From Candidatus Melainabacteria bacterium (GTDB taxonomy: Bacteria > Cyanobacteriota > Vampirovibrionia > Obscuribacterales > Obscuribacteraceae), in NCBI GenBank assembly GCA_020854255.1, contig JADZFV010000215.1:1-34321 (forward strand): a stretch of DNA of 34,321 bases, in the 5' to 3' direction. A program made the position numbers and the translations under genes. How positions within the stretch are numbered: position 1 is the stretch's first letter; every line of letters begins with the position of its first letter. The notes below the pieces were generated by a model. The model was not told the origin of the DNA. It made no database searches and saw only the letters and a list, made by a program, of their open reading frames with translations. Below are positions 8,087 to 15,570 of this stretch, one piece after another.

Positions 8087-8092
8087 ATCATA
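8087..8092 (-). promoter_or_regulatory. Possible internal -10 box before the saccharopine DH-like gene
   Basis: TATGAT on the minus strand lies 30 bases before the GTG start, in the only sizeable gap of the operon. No good -35 is visible. A 12-bp GC palindrome (8103-8114), which could form part of it or a weak processing site, lies just upstream. Confidence 0.25.
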
Positions 8093-8118
8093 CTACAGCC
8101 CTCGACCCGGGTCGCGTT

Positions 8119-8910
8119 TTAATGAACCGAGCGCCGTTTGCCGCCATCTACGCAAATGGTTTGACCGGTCACATATTGCGCCTGCTGCGAGGCGAGAAAT
8201 GCCGCCACGGCGCCGAATTCGTCGGCATCACCCAGCCGTTTAGCAGGGATTGAAGCAACGTAATCGACCATGTAATCTTCCTTGGACTGGCCAGTCATCT
8301 GGCGCCGGGACTCCATAAGCTCGTCTGTACGGGCTGTCTGTATCAATCCCGGGGCCAGGCAATTGACGGTCACCCCGTCAGCCGCCACTTCATCAGAGAG
8401 AGTTTTCAACATGGCTGTGACCGCCGAGCGAATACCGTTTGACAAGGCAAGATTTGCTATCGGCTCGATCACAGACAAAGAAGTGACAGTAATTATACGC
8501 CCCCACTTCTTCTCTTTCATGGAAGGCAAGAATGTCTGATTAAGCTCCACAATCGGCAGGAAAAGTTTGTCGAATGCTTCCTGCCAGTCGTGAGAACTGG
8601 TCGATTGCGCCGGTTTAGATTGCGGACCGCCGACATTGTGGACCAGTATGTCCAGAGCGCCGAATTTAGACTGCGTAAATCCGATCAATTTTTTTCTATC
8701 GGCTGCCGCACTCAAATCACCGGCAATAAATTCGACTTTGCCCTCAGACAATTTGCTCAGAACATCGGCTGACTGCTTTAATTTCGCTTGATCACGAGCG
8801 CTTATGATCAAGTCGACGCCTTCCTCTGCCAGCGCTTTGGCAATAGCAAAACCAAGTCCACGCGAAGCGGCGCACACCAGGGCGCGCTTGCCTTTAATTC
8901 CAAAATCCAT
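8119..8910 (-). CDS. SDR-family protein lacking both catalytic Tyr and Lys
   Basis: A 263-residue short-chain dehydrogenase/reductase. The cofactor loop is AASRGLG (residues 14-20), the NNAG-like motif is HNVGG (91-95), and the C-terminus has the usual VTGQTICVDGG. The Ser of the active site is present (Ser144), but the expected Tyr is Ser157 and the expected Lys is Arg161, in the segment LALSNGIRS. A group of bacterial SDRs with LSNxxR in this place is familiar; they are usually annotated as 3-oxoacyl-ACP reductase-like, but their reaction is not established to my knowledge. The ATG follows GAGGCATTC. It sits 29 bases after the ALDH gene, within the kynurenine-type operon, so its substrate is probably an intermediate of that pathway (inference). 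Confidence 0.85.
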   Translation of the reverse strand: MDFGIKGKRALVCAASRGLGFAIAKALAEEGVDLIISARDQAKLKQSADVLSKLSEGKVEFIAGDLSAAADRKKLIGFTQSKFGALDILVHNVGGPQSKPAQSTSSHDWQEAFDKLFLPIVELNQTFLPSMKEKKWGRIITVTSLSVIEPIANLALSNGIRSAVTAMLKTLSDEVAADGVTVNCLAPGLIQTARTDELMESRRQMTGQSKEDYMVDYVASIPAKRLGDADEFGAVAAFLASQQAQYVTGQTICVDGGKRRSVH

Positions 8911-8939
8911 GAATGCCTCTGTTTTTTTAGATTCAACGA

Positions 8940-10409
8940 CTAAATCTTGTATTTATAGGAAATGGTTTTTGCCTCAGAGAAAAATTCCAGGCTGTAGCGA
9001 CCGCCTTCGCGCCCAATGCCGGATGATTTCATGCCACCAAAGGGCGTGCGCAGATCACGGGCAAACCAGCAATTTACCCAGACCAAGCCAGTGCGAATAC
9101 CATTGGAGACCCGATAACAACGGTCAACATCTTTGCTGAATACGGATGCAGAAAGCCCATACGGAGAGTCATTGACCATCTTGATCACATCTTCTTCTTT
9201 GGAAAACTGCACCACAGGCAATACCGGCCCAAAAATCTCTTCTTTGATCAATTTCGAATCATTGGGCAAATCGCAAAATACAGAAGGCGACAGGAAATAA
9301 CCTTCGCCCAGTTCTTTCATGCGCTTGCCGCCAGTCATCAGCCTGCCATCCTTGCTGCCGATTTCCAGATAGCTTTCCACTTTATCCAAATGTTCTTTGC
9401 TTATAAGCGCGCCCATTTGAGTAATGTCTTTGGTCGGATCGCCGACTCTAATTGCCTTGACTCTTTGCAGCAATTTGTCTACCACCTGTTTTCTTACGCC
9501 TTCCTCTACAAAAAGGCGCGAGCCGGCCAGGCAAATCTGCCCTTGATTGCGATATGCAGCCCGCACCGCCGTTTCAACAGCCTCGTCGATATCGGCGTCG
9601 GCAAATATGACAGTGGCACCCTTGCCGCCTAACTCGAAGGAAACCTTTTTGAGCGTGACCGCGGCGGCACCCATGATCGCTCGTCCAGTGCCGGTTTCAC
9701 CAGTAAAGCTAATGGCGCGGACATCAGGATGCCGGGTGAGAGCCTCGCCGGCGCTGTCTGCCCCCAATCCGTGCACAATGTTCAAAACGCCCTTGGGCAG
9801 CCCGGCCAGAGAGACGATGTCGGCCAGAAGAAATGCCGTGTACGGCGTCCACTCGGCCGGTTTCAAAACACACGTGTTGCCCATTGCCAGACACGGTGCG
9901 ATCTTCCAGGTGGCCAGATAAAGGGGTAGATTCCAGGGCGTAATCAAACCAACCACACCAAGCGGTTCTCTCGAAACAATATGTCTTTCTCCGGGTGCTG
10001 AAGTATAGACTTCATCGCTCAAAGACTGGGCAAAATCGGAAAAGAAGTGAAAATTGAGAGCGGAGCGAGGAATGTCACCAGTCAAACTTTCTGTAATCGG
10101 TTTGCCGGTATCGAGAGTTTCGGCCTGTGCCAATTCTTCCTTGCGCGAAAGAATCAAATCGCCTATGCGGCGCAAGATCTCGCATCTTTCTTTCATCGAC
10201 ATGCGCGGCCACGGACCATTATCGAAAGCGTCTTTTGCACAGCCTACGGCCTGATCGATCTCGTCTCTGCCGCCCAGGGCGACGGTGGCGTGCACTTCGC
10301 CTGTCGCCGGATTGAATGAGTCAAAACTCTGGCCTGACTTGGATGCGACATAATCGCCGCCGATGAAATGATGAAGGTGCCTGACCTTTCGTTTCACTTG
10401 TGTCGTCAC
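8940..10409 (-). CDS. Aldehyde dehydrogenase, 2-aminomuconate 6-semialdehyde dehydrogenase-like
   Basis: A 489-residue NAD(P)-dependent aldehyde dehydrogenase. The full catalytic set is present: Asn160 in TPWNLP, Glu259 in SFELGGK and the nucleophile Cys293 in NQGQICLAGSR, plus the FTGETGTG cofactor segment. The NQGQICL-xGSR form and overall text resemble the ALDH8/2-hydroxymuconic and 2-aminomuconic semialdehyde dehydrogenase group, which oxidises the semialdehyde formed from 3-hydroxyanthranilate or 2-aminophenol ring cleavage. The assignment is strengthened by its neighbours: a RidA-type protein resembling 2-aminomuconate deaminase ends one base upstream, and a KynB-like gene is divergent nearby. 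It starts with GTG at 10409 after a G-rich GAGGGGG. Other aldehydes, such as 2-aminoadipate semialdehyde, are possible substrates. Confidence 0.85.
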   Translation of the reverse strand: MTTQVKRKVRHLHHFIGGDYVASKSGQSFDSFNPATGEVHATVALGGRDEIDQAVGCAKDAFDNGPWPRMSMKERCEILRRIGDLILSRKEELAQAETLDTGKPITESLTGDIPRSALNFHFFSDFAQSLSDEVYTSAPGERHIVSREPLGVVGLITPWNLPLYLATWKIAPCLAMGNTCVLKPAEWTPYTAFLLADIVSLAGLPKGVLNIVHGLGADSAGEALTRHPDVRAISFTGETGTGRAIMGAAAVTLKKVSFELGGKGATVIFADADIDEAVETAVRAAYRNQGQICLAGSRLFVEEGVRKQVVDKLLQRVKAIRVGDPTKDITQMGALISKEHLDKVESYLEIGSKDGRLMTGGKRMKELGEGYFLSPSVFCDLPNDSKLIKEEIFGPVLPVVQFSKEEDVIKMVNDSPYGLSASVFSKDVDRCYRVSNGIRTGLVWVNCWFARDLRTPFGGMKSSGIGREGGRYSLEFFSEAKTISYKYKI

Positions 10410-10410
10410 G

Positions 10411-10872
10411 CTAAACCCCCTCTTCTGTATTTTCGTGCGCCATGGCGATCGCCTTAATCTCGATGAAATTGTGTCCGGGCAAATCAGCTACAGCCACAGT
10501 CGTGCGCGCCGGAGGGCATTTGGACGTAAAGTGCTCAGCCCAGATTTTATTGTATTTGTCGAAGTCGTCCATCGATTTCAGAAATACGGTGGCGTCAATC
10601 ACATCGGCAAGTGACAGGTCGGCTGCAGCAAGAACAAGGGAAAGATTTTTCAAAACACCGCGCGTCTGCGCCTCGATGTCATAGGCTGTTACCCTTCCGT
10701 CGGCATCCAGCGTTATGCCCGACTCGATTCCAGTCTTCGCGTCACGGCATCCCTGTCCGGCCACGAACACAAGCGAGCCCACCTGCACAGCATGCGAATA
10801 AGAGCCAAGTACCCGGGGTGCTCGGCTCTCCGGATTGATCTGCTTGCGTTCCATCGACTGGGTAGCCGTCAT
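10411..10872 (-). CDS. RidA/YjgF-family protein, 2-aminomuconate deaminase-like
   Basis: A 153-residue RidA (YjgF/YER057c/UK114) family protein. The conserved start of the fold (GSYSHAVQVGSLVFVAGQG) and the PPARTTV block with the key Arg are present, as is a C-terminal IEIKAIA strand. The DIEAQTRGVLKNL segment and late motifs resemble 2-aminomuconate deaminases of the nitrobenzoate/kynurenine pathways more than housekeeping RidA. Members deaminate enamine/imine intermediates. I chose ATG at 10872 because GGAGGT lies four bases upstream; the GTG at 10887 gives five more residues but lacks a comparable site. It is the first gene of the minus-strand operon, with the ALDH starting one base after its stop. 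Confidence 0.85.
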   Translation of the reverse strand: MTATQSMERKQINPESRAPRVLGSYSHAVQVGSLVFVAGQGCRDAKTGIESGITLDADGRVTAYDIEAQTRGVLKNLSLVLAAADLSLADVIDATVFLKSMDDFDKYNKIWAEHFTSKCPPARTTVAVADLPGHNFIEIKAIAMAHENTEEGV

Positions 10873-10911
10873 CGACACCTCCGACACCGGTTATGAAGCC
10901 CTCAATAGTAC

Positions 10912-10927
10912 CAGAGCAAGAGCTCTG
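10912..10927. promoter_or_regulatory. Candidate operator, inverted repeat CAGAGC-4-GCTCTG
   Basis: Perfect six-base arms separated by AAGA, directly next to the TATAAT box of the KynB promoter. Its position would let one bound dimer block both divergent promoters. No regulator gene lies next to it. Confidence 0.45.
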
Positions 10928-10933
10928 TATAAT
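10928..10933 (+). promoter_or_regulatory. -10 box TATAAT for KynB-BtpA
   Basis: Exact match to the consensus, preceded directly by TG. The expected transcript start near 10940 lies downstream of the alternative KynB start at 10893, which supports the 10974 start. The -35 region (10905-10910, ATAGTA) is poor, which suits an activator-dependent promoter. Confidence 0.55.
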
Positions 10934-10973
10934 AGCTGCCGGCCTTCGCATCAGGCAGCAAATCTCTCTACAG

Positions 10974-11630
10974 ATGACGTACACGATAATTGACATCTCT
11001 CAACCCGTTTCTTCGAGCACTGCTTGCTTTCCTGGAGACACGCCTTTCAGTCGGCAGGTGACACTCAGGCTGGAGGAAGGCGCCACTGTCAACTTGACGT
11101 CCTTTACAATGAGCCCGCATGTGGGCACGCACGCCGATGCGCCCAGCCACATACAGGGGCATCTGGAGGACAATCACGGCATGGTCTCCGGCATGCCCCT
11201 GCTTCCTTATATAGGCCTTTGTGCCGTGCTTGATGTTTCACCCCTGGCCGACGGCATTACAAAACAACATTTTGAAAAGGCTGCCGATGGCTTTCCGGAG
11301 TTGCCACCGCGGGTGGTGTTCAAAACACAAAAGAATTTGCGTTTTGACGTATGGGAAGGCAAGTACGCGCACTTTACTGTAGAACTTATCGAGGCGCTAA
11401 GAGCCTGCGGCATCATTATGGCCGGGCTCGACACGCCCTCGGTCGACCATATAGCTTCGAAAGATCTCGAAGTTCATCATGCCATGATGAAAGCCGGATT
11501 CAGCTGGCTGGAAAACCTCGATCTGACTAAAGCGGATCAAGGTATTTATTTCCTTTCGGCTGCGCCATTGAAACTGACAGAGCTTGAAGCATCGCCGGTT
11601 AGAGCGGTTCTTATCAAGGATCTGGTCTAA
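10974..11630 (+). CDS. kynB: Arylformamidase (kynurenine formamidase), cyclase family
   Basis: A 218-residue metal-dependent hydrolase of the cyclase/KynB family. It hydrolyses N-formyl-L-kynurenine to kynurenine and formate in tryptophan breakdown. The match is good along the length: DISQPVS at the start, FPGDTPF, the metal site SPHVGTHADAPSH (His49, His53, Asp55), PLLPYIG, PPRVVFKT, GLDTPSVD and the final SPVRAVL block are all KynB hallmarks. KynB enzymes are about 205-220 residues, as here. I chose ATG 10974 over 10893 because the protein then begins as the family does and the TATAAT promoter lies between. The ribosome site is weak. It is followed 30 bases later by the BtpA-family gene. 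A close cyclase with another substrate cannot be excluded. Confidence 0.8.
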   Translation: MTYTIIDISQPVSSSTACFPGDTPFSRQVTLRLEEGATVNLTSFTMSPHVGTHADAPSHIQGHLEDNHGMVSGMPLLPYIGLCAVLDVSPLADGITKQHFEKAADGFPELPPRVVFKTQKNLRFDVWEGKYAHFTVELIEALRACGIIMAGLDTPSVDHIASKDLEVHHAMMKAGFSWLENLDLTKADQGIYFLSAAPLKLTELEASPVRAVLIKDLV

Positions 11631-11660
11631 AATTTCTCAACGAAAAAGGAAACCACTTAA

Positions 11661-12452
11661 ATGTTATTTGGAAAAAAGTGCTCATTGATCGGCGTGGTGC
11701 ATGTCCACTCTCTGCCAGGTTCTTCAGGATATTCCGGGAGCATGGAGCAAGTTTTTTCCTATGCCTTTACCGACGCTACCGCATACCGGGAAGGTGGAGT
11801 CGATGCCATCTTGGTGGAAAACATGCATGATGTGCCTTATCTGACTGGTTATGTAGAGCCTGAGACAACCGCAGCGATGACTGTTATTGCCAACGCCGTA
11901 AAAGTTGAGACAAAACTGCCGGTGGGCGTTCAGCTACTGGCCGGTGCAAACCTGGAAGCCCTGGGCGTGGCAGTGGCATGCAATCTCGATTTCATACGTG
12001 TGGAAGGCTTTGTCTTTGCCCATGTCGGAGACGAGGGGATACACGATTCATGCGCGGCTAAATTGGTCAGGCGTCGGGCCAATTTGAGAGCCGGGCATAT
12101 CAAAATATTTGCCGACATCAAAAAGAAGCATTCCGCCCATGCCATCACGGGCGATGTCAGTCTATTGGAGACGGCGGAAGCGGCCGCATTTTTCAAAGCG
12201 GACGGAGTAATCGTAAGCGGAGCGGCAACCGGCAAGGAGCCAGCCCGAGAGGATGTCGAATCACTCAGGCATGGAGCCGGATTGCCTGTGCTCATAGGCT
12301 CCGGAATCACACCGGAAAACATTCCTGAGTATGCGCCGCTTGTTGACGGGCTGATTGTCGGATCTTCAGCCAAGTACGACGGGCACTGGGAAAACGCAGT
12401 CGATGCCGTAAGAGTCAAGAAACTCTCTCAAGCAATCGCAAAATTCAAATAG
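11661..12452 (+). CDS. BtpA/SgcQ-family TIM-barrel protein
   Basis: A 263-residue protein of the BtpA family. In cyanobacteria BtpA is needed for stable photosystem I, but relatives (such as SgcQ of enteric sugar clusters) occur in many non-photosynthetic bacteria and archaea, and the biochemical activity is unknown. Typical blocks are IGVVHVHSLPGS at the N-terminus, DAILVENMHDVPY, GVQLLAGAN, IRVEGFVF, ADIKKKHSAHAI, ADGVIVSGAATG and PVLIGSGITPEN near the end; the last ones resemble phosphate-binding loops of TIM barrels. No membrane segment or signal is visible. The ATG follows AAAAAGGAAACC. It is probably co-transcribed with kynB. Its stop lies five bases from the convergent kinase stop. Confidence 0.85.
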   Translation: MLFGKKCSLIGVVHVHSLPGSSGYSGSMEQVFSYAFTDATAYREGGVDAILVENMHDVPYLTGYVEPETTAAMTVIANAVKVETKLPVGVQLLAGANLEALGVAVACNLDFIRVEGFVFAHVGDEGIHDSCAAKLVRRRANLRAGHIKIFADIKKKHSAHAITGDVSLLETAEAAAFFKADGVIVSGAATGKEPAREDVESLRHGAGLPVLIGSGITPENIPEYAPLVDGLIVGSSAKYDGHWENAVDAVRVKKLSQAIAKFK

Positions 12453-12457
12453 CCAAA

Positions 12458-14068
12458 CTACTCCCGTCCGCTGCGCGCTTTCATCAGCGCCGCAAAGGGA
12501 TCCCCGCCTGAGCTGGCGGCAGGACGCGAGCTGCCGGAGCTGCTGTAAGCACGGCGCGGCGGTTTTCTTTCCGCGCGTCTCAACATATCGTGCGAGTCAT
12601 GAGCGCGACGCACCGATCTATCCGGCTCCTCGCTGGATGTAGTGGTGCTGTAGGCCCGGCGATGCGGTTTTTCCACTTCGCCTGCCGTTTCACGAGATGC
12701 CGCTGTCTTGATGGGCTTTGTAGAAGGCGGCTGTTTTGGTGTTTTCACAACCTGAGGCGTCTCAACTCCACTCGGCTCGGCAGTCTTTGTGACGGCAGGA
12801 TTGGTCGCTTGGGCAGTGGGAGAAGGAGAAGGAGAAGGAGAAGGAGCAGTAGTTGAAGATTGCACAGGCGTCGTCTTACTTGGACTGGTTGCGGGCGCCT
12901 GAGTGGGAGCCTGTGCTTGCGGCGGATTGGCCGCCGGTTTGGTGACTGCATGGACAATAATGCCGCCGGCAGCGATCAAGAGTGCGACTGCGGCAGCCCA
13001 AGTCCAGACCGGGACTTCTTTGACAAAACCGAGCATGCTCTCGATCGCAGATTTTTGCTCTTGAGTGCGCAGAACTTTGCTCTGACCGGGGCGCGGGATA
13101 GCCAGATCGAGGTCGAGTTTGAACTCTTCCATGGTCTGATGCCTTTGAGCCGGGTCTTTGGCCATTGCTTTGTTAACGACCCACTCCAGACGTTCCGGGA
13201 TATAGAGGTCCGGTCTGGCTTCGTTAAAAGGTACGGGCGCTTCGGAAATATGTTTGGACATCGTGTCGACCATGGTTTTGCCCAGGATCGGCAGCTTGCC
13301 GGTCAATGTCTCGTAAAGAACAATGCCCATTGAATAGATATCGGAGCGAGCATCGAGGTCTTGTCCCATGCACTGCTCTGGACTCATATAAACCGGGCTG
13401 CCGCAAACTTCACCTGCCTGCGTCAGTCTTTGACCTTCTCCGTTGTTGCCGACTTCAATAAGTTTTGCCACACCGAAGTCCACGACTTTCACGTAGTCTT
13501 TCTCTTCGTCATATTGAGTAAGGACGATATTGCTGGGTTTCAAATCCCGGTGAACGACGCCCTGTTTGTGGGCGTGATCGAGAGCATCGCAAGCTTGAGA
13601 AATCAATTTTATTGAGCGCTCGACTCCGATCTGGCCTTCTTTCTTAATAAGGTCGGATAGAGGAGTGCCCTCGAGAAATTCCATAACGATGTAAGGCTGC
13701 CCGGCCGGCGATATCCCGAAATCGTAGACATCGATGATATGCGGGTGCTTGAGGCGAGCCGCTGCTTTAGACTCTTGCTGGAAGCGTTTGACGCTGTTGG
13801 TGTCGGAAATCAGTTGCGAAAGCAACATTTTGATGGCGACAATTCTCTCCATCAAAGAGTGTTTGCCGCGATAAACAACACCCATGCCGCCCTGGCCCAG
13901 TACTTCCAGGATTTCATAATTGCCTGCCAGTACGGTTCCGATCAGCGGATCCTGAATTATCGGTCTCAAAAGTGCGCCGTCATGAGGGCAGGCGGTGTAC
14001 AAGCCGGTGAATTGCCTGTTGCACTCCACACAGATGCGTTGATCTAAAGCTGGATTTCCGGCAAACAC
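12458..14068 (-). CDS. Membrane Ser/Thr protein kinase (Hanks type) with N-terminal Cys motif
   Basis: A 536-residue PknB-like kinase. Residues 13-29 hold CxxC...CPH, a small probable zinc-binding knuckle. The kinase domain spans about 51-320: Gly-rich loop GQGGMGVVYRG (58-68), Lys80 in VAIK, HRDLKPSN (173-180), DFG (197-199) and SPVYMSPEQ in the activation segment, so all catalytic residues are present. A membrane span follows at about 354-375. The C-terminal 160 residues are Pro/Ser/Thr/Lys-rich, with an SP dipeptide run, and end in Arg/Ser-rich text; no PASTA or other sensor fold is seen. It starts with GTG at 14068 after AAAGGAAACC with rather long spacing. It likely signals from membrane to cytoplasm; substrates are unknown. 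It is a single gene. Confidence 0.9.
   Translation of the reverse strand: MFAGNPALDQRICVECNRQFTGLYTACPHDGALLRPIIQDPLIGTVLAGNYEILEVLGQGGMGVVYRGKHSLMERIVAIKMLLSQLISDTNSVKRFQQESKAAARLKHPHIIDVYDFGISPAGQPYIVMEFLEGTPLSDLIKKEGQIGVERSIKLISQACDALDHAHKQGVVHRDLKPSNIVLTQYDEEKDYVKVVDFGVAKLIEVGNNGEGQRLTQAGEVCGSPVYMSPEQCMGQDLDARSDIYSMGIVLYETLTGKLPILGKTMVDTMSKHISEAPVPFNEARPDLYIPERLEWVVNKAMAKDPAQRHQTMEEFKLDLDLAIPRPGQSKVLRTQEQKSAIESMLGFVKEVPVWTWAAAVALLIAAGGIIVHAVTKPAANPPQAQAPTQAPATSPSKTTPVQSSTTAPSPSPSPSPTAQATNPAVTKTAEPSGVETPQVVKTPKQPPSTKPIKTAASRETAGEVEKPHRRAYSTTTSSEEPDRSVRRAHDSHDMLRRAERKPPRRAYSSSGSSRPAASSGGDPFAALMKARSGRE
12819..12846 (-). repeat. GGAGAA hexanucleotide microsatellite in the kinase gene
   Basis: Four full GGAGAA units plus GGAG, coding for consecutive Ser-Pro dipeptides in the extracytoplasmic tail of the kinase. 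Copy-number change would be in frame and would alter the length of the SP linker. Confidence 0.85.
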
Positions 14069-14286
14069 GCTTTTATGGTTTCCTTTCAGTCATTCTTTCG
14101 ACTTTTAACCCCGATTGGGTCTCAATATCGCCAGATGCAGCCCACACTGCTTTCCCTGGCTTTTGCCAGGTCCATGAACGGGGAGGCGTCATGGTTAAGC
14201 ATTATTAATGTACCCATGTTTCTTATACCATAACGGCGACTTTCTTTGTTTTCATCATAATTCGGCTGGTTTTACAAAAAATCGCT
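14069..14286. other. Intergenic region between recF and the kinase gene
   Basis: A 218-bp gap. It contains a perfect six-base stem CCTGGC (14155-14160) with GCCAGG (14165-14170) around TTTT, but no T-run follows it on either strand, so I do not call it a terminator. The kinase promoter should lie here; no convincing -10/-35 pair was found. Confidence 0.35.
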
Positions 14287-15561
14287 CTACCGGGGGATGG
14301 GCTCGCAGACGGCTGATAAACAGCCATTCTCCACATTGAAAAACTGGCAATCAGCCAACCATTCAGGCTTGAAAATGGACAGATGTGTTGTGGTAACAAA
14401 AGTCTGCATGCCTGTGCCGACCATTTCCATCAACACCTCCTGGCGCAGAAGATCGAGTTCGGCAAGCACATCATCGAGAAGCAGAACAGGCTGTTCGTTA
14501 AGAGCTGCACGTACTGCTTCCAGCTCGGCCAGCTTAAGCGACAGCACAAGCGAGCGCTGCTGGCCCTGGCTGCCGAAATTGAGCGCGCTTTTGCCGTCCA
14601 GGTTGAAAGATATGTCGTCGCGATGCGGGCCGATAAGCGTCTGCTTGCGGGCTATTTCCTCGCTTCTAATGTCCTTGAGCATCAGATAAATGATTTTGGC
14701 AATGTCCTTTGTTTCTGCACTTTTCAAATCATCTATGTTGAACGACTTCATTTTTTCACGAAGATAGTCCTCTCCTTCGTCGTCGTCTCCGGGATTATAA
14801 GTGCCATCACGAGAACTCTTGCTTTTGAAAACATATTGTGAGGAGAGCCTTTCTCTCTTTCCTGAGATTCGCTCATGATGTTTTTCAGCCAGGGGAATCA
14901 GCTCCGTCATTAGATTGAGCCGCTCCTTTATGATTTCAGCACCGGCTTTTGCAACTTGAATATCCCATGTTTTCAACTGATCTCGATCGGCAGCGCTCAG
15001 TCGTCCGCTCTCCGAGATCATCTTAAGCAACCGGTTTCGCTGAGCGACAATCTTTTGATACTGTTGCAATCTGCCGGCGACAGCAGCACGCAGATTGCAC
15101 AAAAGCACATCGATCCAGTCGCGCCTGAAAGCCGGCCCGCCGCGCACGATGTTCAAATCCTGACTTTTGAAACTGACGACAATCAAGCGGCGTCCATACT
15201 TAAGGGCAGCAGTGGAAGATTGTTTGACCCCATTAACCTTAATCTCGCGTTGAAGTGAGGCAGTGACAGCATTTGGATACAACTTTCCGGTTTTCGATTT
15301 GAGAGAGACTGAAATCGTCTCGATCATTGCCTCCGCCTCAAAACTGATCTCGAGGCGCATATTGTCAGCACCGTGCCTCACCAATTCAAAGTCTTTAGCG
15401 GCTCGACAGGCTTTGCCCGTGGCCGCATACTCGATTGCTTCCAAAAGATTGCTCTTACCCTGAGCGTTTTCGCCAAGGATAATATTGCCAAACGCATGCG
15501 GCTCCAGAAGAGCTGCCTCATAGTTGCGGAAATTTTCCAGACCGATTTTTGTTATGCGCAC
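14287..15561 (-). CDS. recF: DNA replication and repair protein RecF
   Basis: A 424-residue SMC-like ATPase that helps load RecA at single-strand gaps with RecO and RecR. The N-terminus MRITKIGLENFRNY is diagnostic. Walker A is GENAQGKSN (30-38), the signature is SQGQQRSL (331-338), and Walker B is VLLLDDVLAELD (359-370). RecF is usually about 360-380 residues; the surplus is a charged insert at about 233-285 containing a DDDEGED patch. The start is GTG at 15561, nine bases after the ribF stop, with no clear ribosome site, so it is probably translated by coupling to ribF. It is far from dnaA/dnaN here, which are not in the window; gyrB is close but divergent. Confidence 0.95.
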   Translation of the reverse strand: MRITKIGLENFRNYEAALLEPHAFGNIILGENAQGKSNLLEAIEYAATGKACRAAKDFELVRHGADNMRLEISFEAEAMIETISVSLKSKTGKLYPNAVTASLQREIKVNGVKQSSTAALKYGRRLIVVSFKSQDLNIVRGGPAFRRDWIDVLLCNLRAAVAGRLQQYQKIVAQRNRLLKMISESGRLSAADRDQLKTWDIQVAKAGAEIIKERLNLMTELIPLAEKHHERISGKRERLSSQYVFKSKSSRDGTYNPGDDDEGEDYLREKMKSFNIDDLKSAETKDIAKIIYLMLKDIRSEEIARKQTLIGPHRDDISFNLDGKSALNFGSQGQQRSLVLSLKLAELEAVRAALNEQPVLLLDDVLAELDLLRQEVLMEMVGTGMQTFVTTTHLSIFKPEWLADCQFFNVENGCLSAVCEPIPR

Positions 15562-15570
15562 GGTTATAGA

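Larger units (their letters stand above)
10873..10973. promoter_or_regulatory. Divergent control region between RidA and KynB genes
   Basis: This 101-bp region separates two diverging transcription units. On the + strand there is a perfect TATAAT at 10928-10933, about 40 bases before the KynB ATG; no good -35 is seen. On the minus strand TACTAT (10910-10905) is a possible -10 for the RidA operon. The inverted repeat CAGAGC-AAGA-GCTCTG (10912-10927) abuts the + strand -10 and is well placed to control both directions. Confidence 0.6.

Noticed and set aside
10893-10973. Upstream extension of KynB by 27 residues
   Set aside because: The TATAAT box lies inside it, the extra residues are not family-like, and the 10974 start matches KynB N-termini.
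14155-14170. CCTGGC-TTTT-GCCAGG hairpin as a terminator
   Set aside because: No T-run follows on either strand and no gene end is adjacent.
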